This document shows positions 1-10,280 of a stretch of DNA of 64,000 nucleotides, piece by piece. Numbering within the stretch: position 1 is the first letter of the stretch; each line of letters opens with the position of its first letter. A program made the translations under genes and the position numbers. The stretch lies in assembly GCA_001692895.1 (NCBI GenBank), contig KV748211.1:682001-746000 (forward strand), read 5' to 3'. The stretch is from Cenococcum geophilum 1.58 (lineage: Eukaryota > Ascomycota > Dothideomycetes > Gloniales > Gloniaceae). The notes under the pieces are model-generated. The model did no database searches. It had not been told where the DNA came from and saw only the letters and a program-made list of their open reading frames with translations.

Positions 1-1060
1 TACCCTTACTAGTATATCGCAATAAAGCTAATTGCCGCTCTAAATTGGCAACCGCGATATATTAAGAATATGGCGTTCTAAGGCGACCCTCTGCTAGAGC
101 ACCTGGAAGCTCTTACTAGGATCCGGCTATTAGTTCTCCGCCTCCTTAATATTATTAAGAACCTTCCTACTAAAGAAATGGGCGAGCTTACTAGTAAATT
201 TAAAGACTTTAAGGTGGCTTAAATAGCTATTTTAAGTAAACAGGTAGAGCTTCGATCGCTACCTAAGGGCGCTCTATTTAAGGTTCCTTCAAAGGCTCAC
301 TAGCAGCCACCACCTAAAAAGAAGCACAGTAAGGCTAACCAGCGGGGTAAAACAAGCGCTAAGATTGCTAAACGCGCTGCTGACGTCACTGTATAAGAGC
401 TCTAAAAGGAAAGGTAGGAGGAGGCCTAGAAATAAAAGGAGCAGGTACTAAGTGGCGGCGTAAATCTTAGCTAATTTCTAATCCAAAATAAAGAGCTAGC
501 TGACGAAGTAGATATAAATATTAAGGAGGATAAGCAGCAACCGTTTAACGAGCCGTCGGTACTATATAACGAAGTTTTAAGGGGGTTAAAGGACAAGGTG
601 GTTATTTTAGAAGCGGGGAAGGACGATAACTTATGGCTTAATAACGCGGAAGTACTCCAAGGTACTATATTAGACGACCCTTACCAAAATATTAGTAAGA
701 AGGAGCCTATTAAGAACCATTTGGCACCTGCCAATTATTAAGAGCCGCCACCTCTCCTACTCCATTAATCTGGCAGAGCGGCGCGTACTAAAGCTCGAAG
801 GACCTATACTTAATTAGCTCGTGGTAATTTTATATTAATTATAAGTGATACTAACAAGGGTCCTAGTGATCCTAAGCCAAAAGAGGTTAGTATTCTGTTG
901 AAATTAAAGCGATCGCGACAGGGAGCTTCTATAGACGTGCATAAGGCCTATAAAGCTAGCGCACTTGCTATTAGGTCCCCTAAGGCCAAGCGCACGCGTA
1001 GTAGTAAAAAGGGAAAGGATCCTGTTAAAATAGACGGCCGAATATTGGAGTATTACATAT
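1..1060 (+). pseudogene. Decayed coding-like repeat tract, family not recognised
   Basis: Plus-strand frame 1 keeps a coding-like texture over about 1 kb, rich in Lys, Arg, Glu and Pro. It is broken by many stops of the kind RIP makes, and it runs in from beyond the left edge. The lysine-rich middle and late part resembles the basic tail of a transposase or a structural protein, but no family hallmark is visible. It could be the 3' part of a DNA transposon or of another mobile element. It ends shortly before the less AT-rich DNA upstream of the P450. I treat it as a dead relic. Confidence 0.4.
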
Positions 1061-1273
1061 GTAAATAGTGCTTTGTTATTTAAATTTAATTTGGCGCTGG
1101 CGATAGTGGCCCGTGCGAGCTTACTAATTGCTAAGTAATCTGGTTCTGTGGGATGGTTCTGCCCGGAGACGCTCCGAGAGGACATCGTATAGGGCCTGCA
1201 GCTGCTGCAGTAATACTGTCGTCGGTAAGGGCGGTGACGGTGGGGGCATGGTGGGCAATCGGACGGGCGCACG

Positions 1274-1508
1274 AGCAGAGCTCCAGATTCGACTTGACGA
1301 TTGATCTGGAGAAAAAAGCTCCAGATTGATCTGACGCCAAGAGCTCAAGTTCAACTACTATATACGGTAAAGCGTGTGAATTTGACACGGTTGCCGATCT
1401 GGAGGAGCTCCAGGTCAGAATGTCGCCAGATTGACCGAACAGACACCTCCAGATCAGATTGAGGCTCCAGATCAACTCGCTTCTGAAGCCTCCAGATTCA
1501 ATCTGGAG
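1274..1508. repeat. Cluster of CTCCAGAT / ATCTGGAG inverted words
   Basis: At least eight copies of an eight-base word and its reverse complement lie within about 235 bp. Two form hairpins: a 19-bp palindrome CTCCAGATTCAATCTGGAG at 1490-1508, and ATCTGGAG/CTCCAGAT around a seven-base loop near 1301-1326. It may be a decayed MITE-like or regulatory array. The function is unknown. Confidence 0.6.
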
Positions 1509-1805
1509 CTGCAACCGAACGCGCCCTTTAGATAAAATTTAATTGAATATAACCGACTATCTATATCTAATATGTTATATAATATAGCTACGACGTTGTT
1601 ATTTAATGCAATAGATAGAGAAGCTAAAGAGCTCCTACCTTGTAATGTTTTTATAATAATTAGACGTTGTAAAATGGTTAAGATACGGCAGTGAAATGGG
1701 TGATTTTTGGTGTATTTTGACGCTCGGTTATCACCAAAGCTGCGCCCATAAGCTCTCAGACTCTCGGTGGAGAATTCGTTGGTGATAAGGAGCAGTATGC
1801 CCACC

Positions 1806-1823
1806 AGTGCACGTAGTGCACGT
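1806..1823. repeat. Tandem AGTGCACGT x2 upstream of the P450
   Basis: Two perfect copies of a nine-base unit, each containing the palindrome GTGCAC, lie about 210 bp before the P450 start. An inverted pair TTATCACCAA/TTGGTGATAA lies just upstream. The position fits a promoter element, but no factor can be named from sequence alone. Confidence 0.4.
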
Positions 1824-2033
1824 ACCAACGGTCCACCGAGGGGGGTCTAATTTATGAGATAAGTGACAGCCAACCCCGTACTGCTGAGGTGCACTGTACA
1901 ACTTTTACATACTAGTACTGTCAACACAGAGGACACGCAGTACTAGGGCAACAAAGCTCATCACCTGCTCAGTTGAAAGAACTCACTTCATTACCAAATC
2001 GTCTTTTCACTCAGTCCAGCACCGCCAATTACC

Positions 2034-3835
2034 ATGATTTTAGAAATTCTTAGTAGTCTGGCGTTAAGCTGCCTTGCGTGGAGTCTGCTGACTATGGAAA
2101 TCAACTATCGTCGCGCTTCATCGATGGGAATTCCCCTCGTTCGCCTTATAATTGATCCCCAAAATCTCCTTTGGATGGTACTCGAATCGCACCTCTGGCC
2201 GTACCTTGACCGTCTTCCTATCAATTTGGGCAACTTTGGTCGCTACGCCCGGAGAGGATGGCACTTTGGCGATAAAGCAGACTCTCATTTACGATATGGA
2301 CCAGTTTGGGCGCTAGTTACTCCTGTTGACGTCTATGTCCACGTCGCCGACGCCGACAGTATCCATGATATCTTTGATCGGCGGACAGACTTCCTTCGTC
2401 CAAGCAAGATGTACAGTAAGTGGGCAATTTAGATTTAATCTTAATGTAAGCAATGTTTAACGCTATTTAGAGCTGCTTGAAGTCTACGGGCCTTGCATCT
2501 CTACTGCGAGTTGGACGGATTGGCCACGCCACAGAAAAGTCCTTGCAACGCCTTTCAATGAAAATATTATGACATTTGTCTGGGACGAGACTATTCAGCA
2601 AACTGGCCAAATGTTGGAATCGTGGACAGGCCCAGCTGTACAGCATATTCGGAGTTTTGCCAAAGATACGCGCACTCTTTCATTGAACATACTTGCCGCA
2701 ACGGGTTTCCGTCGGTCCTACAAGTTCCGCAGCGCCAACGAGCCAGCGGCAGATGCTGACCAGGTGGGAAGCTATCGAGATGCTTTGCAGACGGTCCTGG
2801 ACAACATCATCATGCTTATGATTTTATCACCCAAGCTGCTCTCTCTCTCTTTCGCACCAGAGTCTTGGCATCGCATCGCACGAGCCGCGGCAGATTTCAA
2901 AGAGTTCATGATTCACATGCTAGATGAGGAAACAATCGCTTTGAAAGAAGGAAAATCTGGCTCAGGAGGTCTCATGACTTCGTTTGTCCGCGCATTAGAC
3001 ATGAAGCAGAAAGAGGACACAAAGGGCAGTGCCAACTCAGCACCCCTTAAGGGTCTAACGGTGGATGAGATCTTTGGAAACATCTTTGTAATTAACTTCG
3101 CAGGTCATGACACCACCGCCAATACTTTGGCTTTCAGCATGCTACTTCTTGCAGCGCATCCCGATGTACAAGATTGGGTCGCAGAAGAGCTTCAGGAGCT
3201 TACACCAGCGAACGAGAAATGGGAGTATAGTTTCCTGTTCCCAAAGCTCAATCGGTGTAAAGCTGTATTGGTAAAGTTATTCTATGCTTACTCAAGTTGC
3301 CTCGCGCTCATTTAGACAGCTTGAGACACTCCGACTATATCCCCCGATCATGTCCCTTCCGAAATGGACCAACGATGTCCCACAAAGACTGAAAGTCGGA
3401 GATCAAATCATTGTGATTCCCCCTAATACAGGCGTCATGCCTAGTCTACTTTCCGTCCAAACTCACCCTAGGTATTGGAAAGACCCTCTTGTTTGGAAAC
3501 CGTCACGCTGGATCTCTAGCCCCGCGGCGCCAACTTCTGAATTTGCTGCTGGATTCCAACGAGAAGTGGTCCTTACACCCGCAAAATGTACTTATTTTCC
3601 CTGGTCAGACGGCCCCCAGAACTGCCCCGGTGCAAAGTTCTCTCAGGTCGAATTCGTTGCTGTTCTGGCGTGTTTACTGCGGGATCATCGAGTCAATGCT
3701 GTTCAGAATCCGGGTGAGAGTTTTGGGCAAGCCCGGATGCGAATTCTGGCTACGGCGGAAGACGTTGATATGGAGATGTTGTTGAGGATGAAGGACGCTG
3801 ATAGAGTATCATTGGTGTGCAAACGCGTTTCGTAA
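2034..3835 (+). CDS. Cytochrome P450 monooxygenase, three exons
   Basis: Haem-thiolate monooxygenase, predicted to be anchored in the ER membrane. Exons are 2034-2415, 2471-3270 and 3320-3835, with introns of 55 and 49 bp. The joined frame encodes 565 residues, within the normal fungal range. A hydrophobic N-terminal anchor covers about residues 1-22. The C-helix WxxxR is at W145-R149, the I-helix oxygen-binding motif AGHDTT at 338-343, the ExxR pair at E396/R399 and the haem-ligand motif FPWSDGPQNCPG at 487-498, with C496 as ligand. The second intron's acceptor is the CAG at 3317-3319, not the earlier TAG, because only that joins into LETLRLYPP. The start has the context CCAATTACCATG. All hallmark residues are present and no stop interrupts the joined frame. 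Substrate is unknown, and no partner biosynthetic gene is nearby. It stands alone between decayed repeats and has escaped RIP. Confidence 0.93.
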
Positions 3836-4311
3836 ACAAAGACAATGAGTATTAAAAGATGTTTGGGCGGCAATGCTTCTATAAAATAGTCTATCGTCAT
3901 AGGTTACTGCGAAGTATCGACATCAGCGGTAGTGACTGCGGCTGTTTGCCAGGACCCGAAATTGGACCAGTGATGGAATTGGGCTGGGTTAATTCAGGAG
4001 CTCCATGGTGGAGGCGTATTTTGACTGGACTGGATCCTGTCGATTTAATTGGTTGGATAGAGTGGATTTAAAGCTGCGGAGCTCTTGGAGCTCTAATTCT
4101 CTAACCCAATTCGGCAGGCGTAACAAAAGGATAGAGCCAATTAGTAACGTCAACAACAAAATCCAATTTTAGAATTAGGTGTACGAGCCATATAATCTGG
4201 TAACTCTAGTGTATATATATGTCGTTCGGGCTCCATGAAATCGGCCTCTGCACCTCCACGCGGTGGAGCCCGGGAACCTAGCAGTACTATCAGCGTTCCG
4301 TCAGGATTGTG
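3836..4311. other. Gene-free stretch between the P450 and the hAT element
   Basis: 3' flank of the P450. Short open frames occur (3859-4071 plus, 4150-4419 minus), but none has a recognisable domain or start context. I see no RNA gene. The segment from 4190 to 4311 is not strongly AT-biased and continues, across the hAT insertion, into 7719-7980. Confidence 0.5.
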
Positions 4312-4319
4312 CTGACAGA
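4312..4319. repeat. 8-bp target site duplication, left of the hAT element
   Basis: CTGACAGA here and CTAACAGA at 7711-7718 flank the inverted ends. The two copies differ by one G-to-A transition, the change that RIP makes. Eight base pairs is the standard hAT duplication. Confidence 0.85.
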
Positions 4320-4637
4320 CAGACTTGCTGATAAACAAACCCCGTTTGCTAGTTTGTTTGTTTGTTTGCTTTATAATCAAACAACCAATCAAACCCAGAG
4401 GCCCGATTTTAGCAGTCAATCAAGCCCTATATCGTCTCGTTTGATTGAGTTGGTTTGCTCGTTTAATACATAAGATATAGGGGTTCTTGGTGGTTGATTT
4501 TGGGCAGTTCTATAATATACTACGATTGTGATATAATATACGCGCCGAAAATAAACATCCAAACGCGTCTTTTTGACTTAAGCCTACCAAAATCTCCTCT
4601 TTTACCTACCAATTCCTATCGCTATACTGCCTATATT

Positions 4638-6989
4638 ATGTCTTCCCATCTTTCTAAAGCTGGCCCTATTAATTCAGCAGAGAATACGTCTGTAATTGCG
4701 CCTAGCGAAGCCTACGAAGGTTCTAATACCTTATTAGAATTAACCCCCCTTAAGGACGAATACGAAGGCCTTAATTGGGACCGTGTAGAGAGATATTAAC
4801 GGCCTTATTAAGACCTCCTTAGAACTCTAAGCTTTATATAGGACCATAGCTGGCAGCTCTAGTAAAGATTTAGTAAGAAAATAACCGTTTTCTTATATAA
4901 ATATTGCCATCTATATAAGATTAAGGTAACTCTATATAAGACTAGTAGAGCCACTACTTCTGCGGTAGGACACCTTGCTAAGGATATAGATGGCCATTAG
5001 GTTAATTTTTATGGTCCTATTAATTATACAGTGTCTTAGAAGTGGAAGGCTTTAACTATTCTAGAGTAGATTTAACGAACCCACTATATATTATAAGCAG
5101 TTGCTAATGAGCTTATTAAGTCCTATAACTCCAATATCTTTAAACAGGCGGTTATACTATGGATTGCCGCTAGAAACCACCCTCTACGAGAAGTTGAGCG
5201 ACCTAAATTTTAAGCCCTAATTGCGGCCGTAAATAAAGACGCCGAGCCTAATCTATACTAAAACTATAAGGCAATTTATAATTAAGTTCTCGCTAAATAT
5301 AATAGCAATAAAGGTATAGTAACGGAAGAACTGGCGCGATTAATGACGAGATTTTATATATTATTTGATGGCTGGACAACGCGCGATAAGAAGAAAGCTC
5401 TTACTAGTATCTATATTTATTACTTAGACAATTAAGGCTAGATTTAAGACTTTATGCTTACTATACTAGAGCAGCTTAGCCTATATAGCGGCTATAACTA
5501 CTATAACGTTATTAGTAATATTATTACTAAGTATAATCTTAGTAGTTAAATTGGCTGGTTCGTTATAGATAACGCCTATATTAACTTCCTTGCAGTAGAG
5601 CTTAGATTTAATAAATAGCAATATTAGGTGCGGTGTGCTACCTATATATTTAATTTAGTGGCTTAATTAAGTCTATTTGGAACTAATAAAGATATATTTA
5701 AGAACGGTGATAAGAACTTAACGGTAGGCGTTTTCTTACTATTAATTTAATTAAAACTAAGACTTCTATAGGAAGAGCAGTAGTTCCTAGAGGAGTGGCG
5801 AAAAGAAGGCCCGCTTGGAACTCTTATTAATTTTATTTATTTAATCTACTTACCACAAAAGTATAAATAGTTCTATACCTTTTAGTAAGAGGAGAACGCT
5901 ATACTACCGCGCGCCAATTTTAAAGTCCTTAAGCTCGTTAAGCCCGTTAAGACTAGGTGGAATAGTTATTTAATAATATTTAAACGAGCTATTGAGCTTT
6001 AAGGCCCTATTTCCTTAATAATATAGCACGATATTAATAAATGGAATAGGAAGCTCGCAACGATTAAGTCTAATTAATAACGTAGAAAGAATTTAAACCT
6101 ATATTAGAAGCCTTTTAATCGCCCTCTCTACGTATAAGTTAGCGGCCTTGCTTCCTATAATTAAGACGTTATTAAGCAATATATTTAGCTTCTTAAGCTG
6201 CTTTAGTAAGCTATACTTAAGCTTAAAGGAAGAGGCAAGGCTAGGCGCAATAGTGTAATATAGGAAGTTATCCCTTATATAGAGTTTCTAATAAGGCACT
6301 ACGAAGAAGCTAAAGCTTAATTAACTAAGGCGATAACGGAGGATTATCCTAATTAAGAGGCAATTGAGGATTACTACGAAATTAATGTTAATTGCGGGTA
6401 GGCAAAGCTTTAAAAATACTACGTGGCGCTTAATTAGACGCCTATCTACTATATAGCTTGCCTACTACACCCTAACCTTAAGCGATTCTACTAAAACAAC
6501 TAGAAAGAGAGGCCTAATTAGATAACTAGCTATAACGCTTCCTTTTAGGAGCTCTGGCTTAAGTATAAAGAAAAGAAGCTATGGTTAGTAGAGCAAGCCT
6601 CTAAAAAGAATTAGCCTTTATAATCTAATATTAATAACTTTATTAGAAGCTTTATAGGTACTGCCTTTACTATAGCACCTTCCTTATCTAATGATTAAGA
6701 AGATGAGTATAAGCAGTAGAAGAAACTTAATCTACTAGTAGAAGATTATCTATTGGCTCGTGATCCATTTTTATACTAGAGGATAATAGTAATAGAGTTT
6801 CCTAACCTTAGTTAAATAGCGCTTAATATACTAAGTATACTACTATTAAGCTGCGATTATAAACGATTGTTTAGTGAGCTTGGTAATATGCTTAAGCCTT
6901 ATTACTTATAAATACGGCCTAATATTATTATAGCCTTACAGTATACGCGAAGCTAGAACCGTAACGACTTTATTAAATATAAAAAATAA
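4638..6989 (+). pseudogene. hAT transposase, decayed by RIP
   Basis: An ATG at 4638 and a terminal TAA at 6987-6989 are in the same frame, 783 codons apart. Checkpoints at 5364, 5562 and 6822 are in that frame too, so there is no net frameshift. The first 53 codons are open. After that, in-frame TAA and TAG codons are frequent, mostly where Gln would fit, as expected from C-to-T change in CpA. Visible hAT hallmarks are FDGWT at 5364-5378, VIDNA at 5562-5576 (the second catalytic Asp region), and the C-terminal dimerisation segment containing KRLFSELGN near 6855-6881. About 780 residues is normal for fungal hAT transposases. The BED-type zinc finger expected near the N-terminus was not made out. 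Confidence 0.85.
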
Positions 6990-7031
6990 CCTTTCCTAAT
7001 AAGGAAATCGTATACTGGTTTAGACTTAACC

Positions 7032-7140
7032 GGAGATCGCGCCATTTAATTTGGTTTGCTGACTTTTAAATAGTACAACGTCCTACCCAAATTTTCAATT
7101 CTGGCCTCTAACTTTGGCGCTATTAAGAGGCGCGATCTCC
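7032..7140. repeat. 109-bp unit bounded by perfect 12-bp inverted repeats
   Basis: GGAGATCGCGCC at 7032-7043 is mirrored exactly by GGCGCGATCTCC at 7129-7140, inside the non-coding 3' part of the hAT element. No target duplication is visible, so it may be a structural or regulatory hairpin rather than a separate insertion. Confidence 0.5.
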
Positions 7141-7689
7141 CACTTTAGGAGCTGTTTTGTATACATATAATAATATATAGGGAGGATTGGCTATATAGCC
7201 AGGTCGATATTACTGCTGTTATAGTAGGCGATTAATTTTTTAGGCATCTTTTATATAGGAAAACTCTGCATTAAATTTTAAGTTATGTGACCTTCCTTAG
7301 GAACCGCCAGAGCGACAATAAGGTTTAATCTATACTATAGTAAGCTATTCTTATATAATATTTAGATATTATTATAGTAACTAATATTAATAGATTTGCC
7401 GCTTTAGATTAATATAATTAGACCTTACTGTTATTAATACTAGGGGTGATTAATTTTATTCCCTCTTGACTTTTAAGCTTAGCGCGAGCATTATAATACT
7501 AAACGCCTATTACCAGATTGTAGCGTAGAGCTCCTAGATCCTCTTACCGTCGCGTAAAAATGTATATAAATCTATCCAAACAGTTAAATCTATTTAAACC
7601 GTTTACTAGTTTAATTAACTAAACGAAATAAATAAGCTTAAAGCTTTAAAATATCCAATTAACCAAACCAAAGATCCGTGATTTGAATT

Positions 7690-7718
7690 GTTTGTTTATT
7701 AGCAAGTCTGCTAACAGA
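7690..7718. repeat. Right terminal inverted repeat and target duplication of the hAT element
   Basis: 7690-7710 mirrors 4320-4340 with a single mismatch. 7711-7718 (CTAACAGA) matches the left duplication with one transition. Confidence 0.88.
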
Positions 7719-8343
7719 CTACTAGAACAAACGCAGGGACGTACGTACGGCTGCGCAGCGCCGGCGTTGCGACGTGGTAGTGGTGCGAAGAGTTTTCTTG
7801 CTGGGAGGGTGAGCCCCAGCGGAGGCCTACGAACACGACACCACGTCTTTACGTACACGTCTAGTACACTCGAACCACGGCACCCACCTACGGCAGCGAC
7901 CCCCTTCTTCTTATGCGGTAAAGCGATATACCGTACGGCACCTACACGAATCGTATACACCTTGCAGCAGTGCTTTTATTAATATTCGATATTAGGATTT
8001 AGCTATAGTAAAATCTCCTTAATACGATATAGGGTATATAACGATATATACCCCTTAATTAAGCCTTTTTTGGTGTAATATTACGATAATCTAACTTTTG
8101 CCGATATTGTTAAGCACCTACTACTAATATTGGTATAAGCAGATTTTGATTCATTAGATTTGACCTTTGCTTACCATAAGTTTAGCCATTAAATATATTA
8201 TATAACGATTAAAATCCATTAAAATTACCCTTAAATCTTACTCTCTATACTTAATTCTATTTTATTTACTATAGTAAGACATTAAAATTCTACGAGGTAG
8301 CGCTGTTACGGCTTTACTAATTATAAGCGCCAGAAAATACGCG
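7719..8343. other. Gene-free stretch between the hAT element and the retrotransposon nest
   Basis: 7719-7980 is GC-balanced with overlapping open frames on both strands (7683-7982 plus, 7646-7960 minus), but no domain is recognisable. 7981-8343 is AT-rich, decayed sequence leading to the insertion point of element A. It is the left flank of the ancestral locus that resumes at 32432. Confidence 0.5.
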
Positions 8344-8348
8344 CCTAC

Positions 8349-8573
8349 TGTTAGCGACTTAGTTAATTAAGGCATGAGCACAGTATAAGGGACGTGTAAG
8401 CCTATATAATTAGATTATCTATAAACGAGAATCTAAAGCTAGAGAAAGGAAAGAAGAAGAAGAGCAGCGCCAGTTAAAGTAGGGTTCTTTTATATGGTCC
8501 TCTAGTCACATAACCGCAAAGTTCTACTAAGTTCTGCCACTAAGTTCTACCATTTTCTGCCAGTGCTGTAATA
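8349..8573 (-). repeat. Left (3') LTR of element A
   Basis: 225 bp, same length as its partner at 32202-32426. Preceded by CCTAC and followed by the complement of a purine tract. Confidence 0.88.
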
Positions 8574-8582
8574 TTACCCCCC

Positions 8583-8788
8583 TGTTACGGCCCTGATGCG
8601 TAACTTAGATAGGGGGCTTAGTCAGGGTTCGGCTAAAGGCTTGGCTCCCCCTTGTATATAGACGTGTCCTCACCGCCATCTTCTTCTTCTCCTTATCTTG
8701 ATATCCGGGTCTATAAACATTCCAATTGTACAGGCTTGCATACGTTCTAAACGGCGCTCGTGCCTCAATTAACTGAGTCGCTGTGATA
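8583..8788 (+). repeat. 5' LTR of element C
   Basis: 206 bp, starts TGTTACGGCC. Roughly 96 percent identical to the partner at 10075-10280, with transitions only. Confidence 0.88.
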
Positions 8789-10074
8789 TTATATTAAGAT
8801 CCCTCAACCGATCGCAGGCTGTTGTATCCCAGGTTAAAGAAGCCCTGTGGCCTAGGGTAGTTAATAGGTGATGGAGCCCTATATACTAGCAGGCAAAGGA
8901 AGGAAGGAGAGCCTAACTCCTATAACAAAGAAGGTAGAAGAGCATACTCTAAGATAAAGCAAGACTCGTGCGAAGTCCTATGGTGGCTAGGTATGGAATC
9001 CCTACACCGTGCAGGCACCCCTTATGCTCATTGTTACCGTGGACCTATAGTGGCTGGGTATAGAATCCCTACACTTATAGGTACCCTCCCTTATATTCTC
9101 TTCTTTTTTTCTTTTCTCTCTACTAAACGGCCGCCTATGCTATGGGGAAGCACGTGCTGAACGGTAACCTCTTTCCGACCGTACGATCTCGTCGACCGAC
9201 CGAGCAACGCGTACACCTACTGACCAATCGATCGATCGAACGACGACCCTTCAAACGACCACCGTACGTCTCTATCGGACGCTTGCACTGTACTGCTACC
9301 TAAATAGTCCTTTTTAACAGACACTAAGCCACGTATACTGTGAGGAACGAAATCGGTTGATACTAAGACTAGTGCTATGCACTAGCTGCGATAAACGACC
9401 CTAACTAATACTGAGTAATACGAGCTTTGAGGAACGAAATCACTAGGACTATCAACGCTGGCATTACTCTACTATTGACTACCGATCGTGCCGATATGCA
9501 TACGATCTCTATACTAGACAACAGTAGCGCTAATACGCCTGCTACTACGACCTAACAACAACTGTGCTGGTACGCCTACAGTCCTACCGACCGTACGATC
9601 GTGCCGTTACGCCTGCGATCCACGACTTCCGCTTGCATCGTACTGCTATAATAAACGACTATACTACCCTGCCACAGTTGACGAGACAATAATCGTGCCT
9701 CTACGCCTACGATCACTCGACCAATTAATAGCCCGACCTTTACGTTTAACCTGCTATCATAAGATAACCGATAGATGAGCTCTGTGCTCAACCACTATTA
9801 TTACCACCGCTAGTACCGTACTACTACCCGAACACAGCTGCTCCTGCCTGCAGCTAAACCTTATTTTGACTACTACTGCTCCTGCCTGCAGTACCATAAT
9901 TGACTTCTGCTGCTACGCCCGTAGCACTATGATTGACCCTTGCTGCTCTGCCTGCAGCATCTTATCGACTACTGCTGCCCCACCTGCAGCAAATAACTAC
10001 AACTGTATAAGAGGTAGAAGATAAGCACCTAAGGATAAAGCTTGAGGGCAAGCTTTTTTTAAAGGGGGGGGTGA

Positions 10075-10280
10075 TGTTACGGCCCTGATGCGTAACTTGG
10101 ATAGGGGGCTTAGTTAGGGTTTGGCTAAAGGCTTGGCTCCCCCTTATATATAGACGTGTCCTCACCGCCATCTTCTTCTTCTCCTTATCTTGATATCCGG
10201 GTCTATAGACATTCCAATTGTATAGGCTTGCATACGTTCTAAACGGCGCTCGTGCCTCGATTGACTGAGTCGCTGTGACA
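10075..10280 (+). repeat. 3' LTR of element C
   Basis: 206 bp, TG...CA ends, preceded by a purine tract and followed by the CCCCC duplication. Confidence 0.88.

Larger units (their letters stand above)
1061..2033. other. Gene-free stretch upstream of the P450, with short palindromic repeats
   Basis: I see no convincing gene. It holds a cluster of CTCCAGAT/ATCTGGAG words (1274-1508), an AT-rich stretch (1520-1690) and an inverted pair TTATCACCAA/TTGGTGATAA around 1729-1793. A two-copy tandem AGTGCACGT (1806-1823) follows, and then the presumed P450 promoter. Short open frames on the minus strand here (1124-1828) have no recognisable content. Confidence 0.6.
4320..7710 (+). mobile_element. hAT-superfamily DNA transposon, RIP-inactivated, 3.4 kb
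   Basis: Cut-and-paste DNA transposon. Its 21-bp terminal inverted repeats are 4320-4340 (beginning CAGACTTGCT) and 7690-7710, with one mismatch. They are flanked by an 8-bp duplication at 4312-4319 and 7711-7718. GTTTG-rich subterminal repeats lie inside both ends. The transposase occupies 4638-6989. A long non-coding 3' part (6990-7689) contains a small inverted-repeat unit at 7032-7140. The structure is complete end to end but the coding frame is dead, so the copy could move only if a related active transposase existed elsewhere. Confidence 0.9.
8583..10280 (+). mobile_element. Element C: short non-autonomous LTR element (1.7 kb)
   Basis: Two 206-bp LTRs (8583-8788 and 10075-10280) flank only about 1.29 kb. 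A purine tract (AAAGGGGGGGGTGA, 10061-10074) precedes the right LTR. The target duplication is CCCCC, within the C-run of element A's own purine tract. The internal part shows no gag, protease, reverse transcriptase or integrase signature. It has short repeats around a CTGCAG core near 9840-9990. The last 90 or so bases of the LTR resemble the LTR ends of elements A and E, which suggests it borrowed their machinery. The two LTRs differ at about nine of 206 sites, all transitions. It is among the least decayed members of the nest. Confidence 0.85.

Noticed and set aside
2034-3835. A secondary-metabolite gene cluster around the P450
   Set aside because: No synthase, regulator or transporter lies within the flanking sequence. 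The P450 is alone among repeats, and the transporter is 55 kb away across the nest.
7683-7982. A 99-codon protein spanning the right end of the hAT element
   Set aside because: It begins within the transposon's inverted repeat and has an equally long frame on the opposite strand. No recognisable content.
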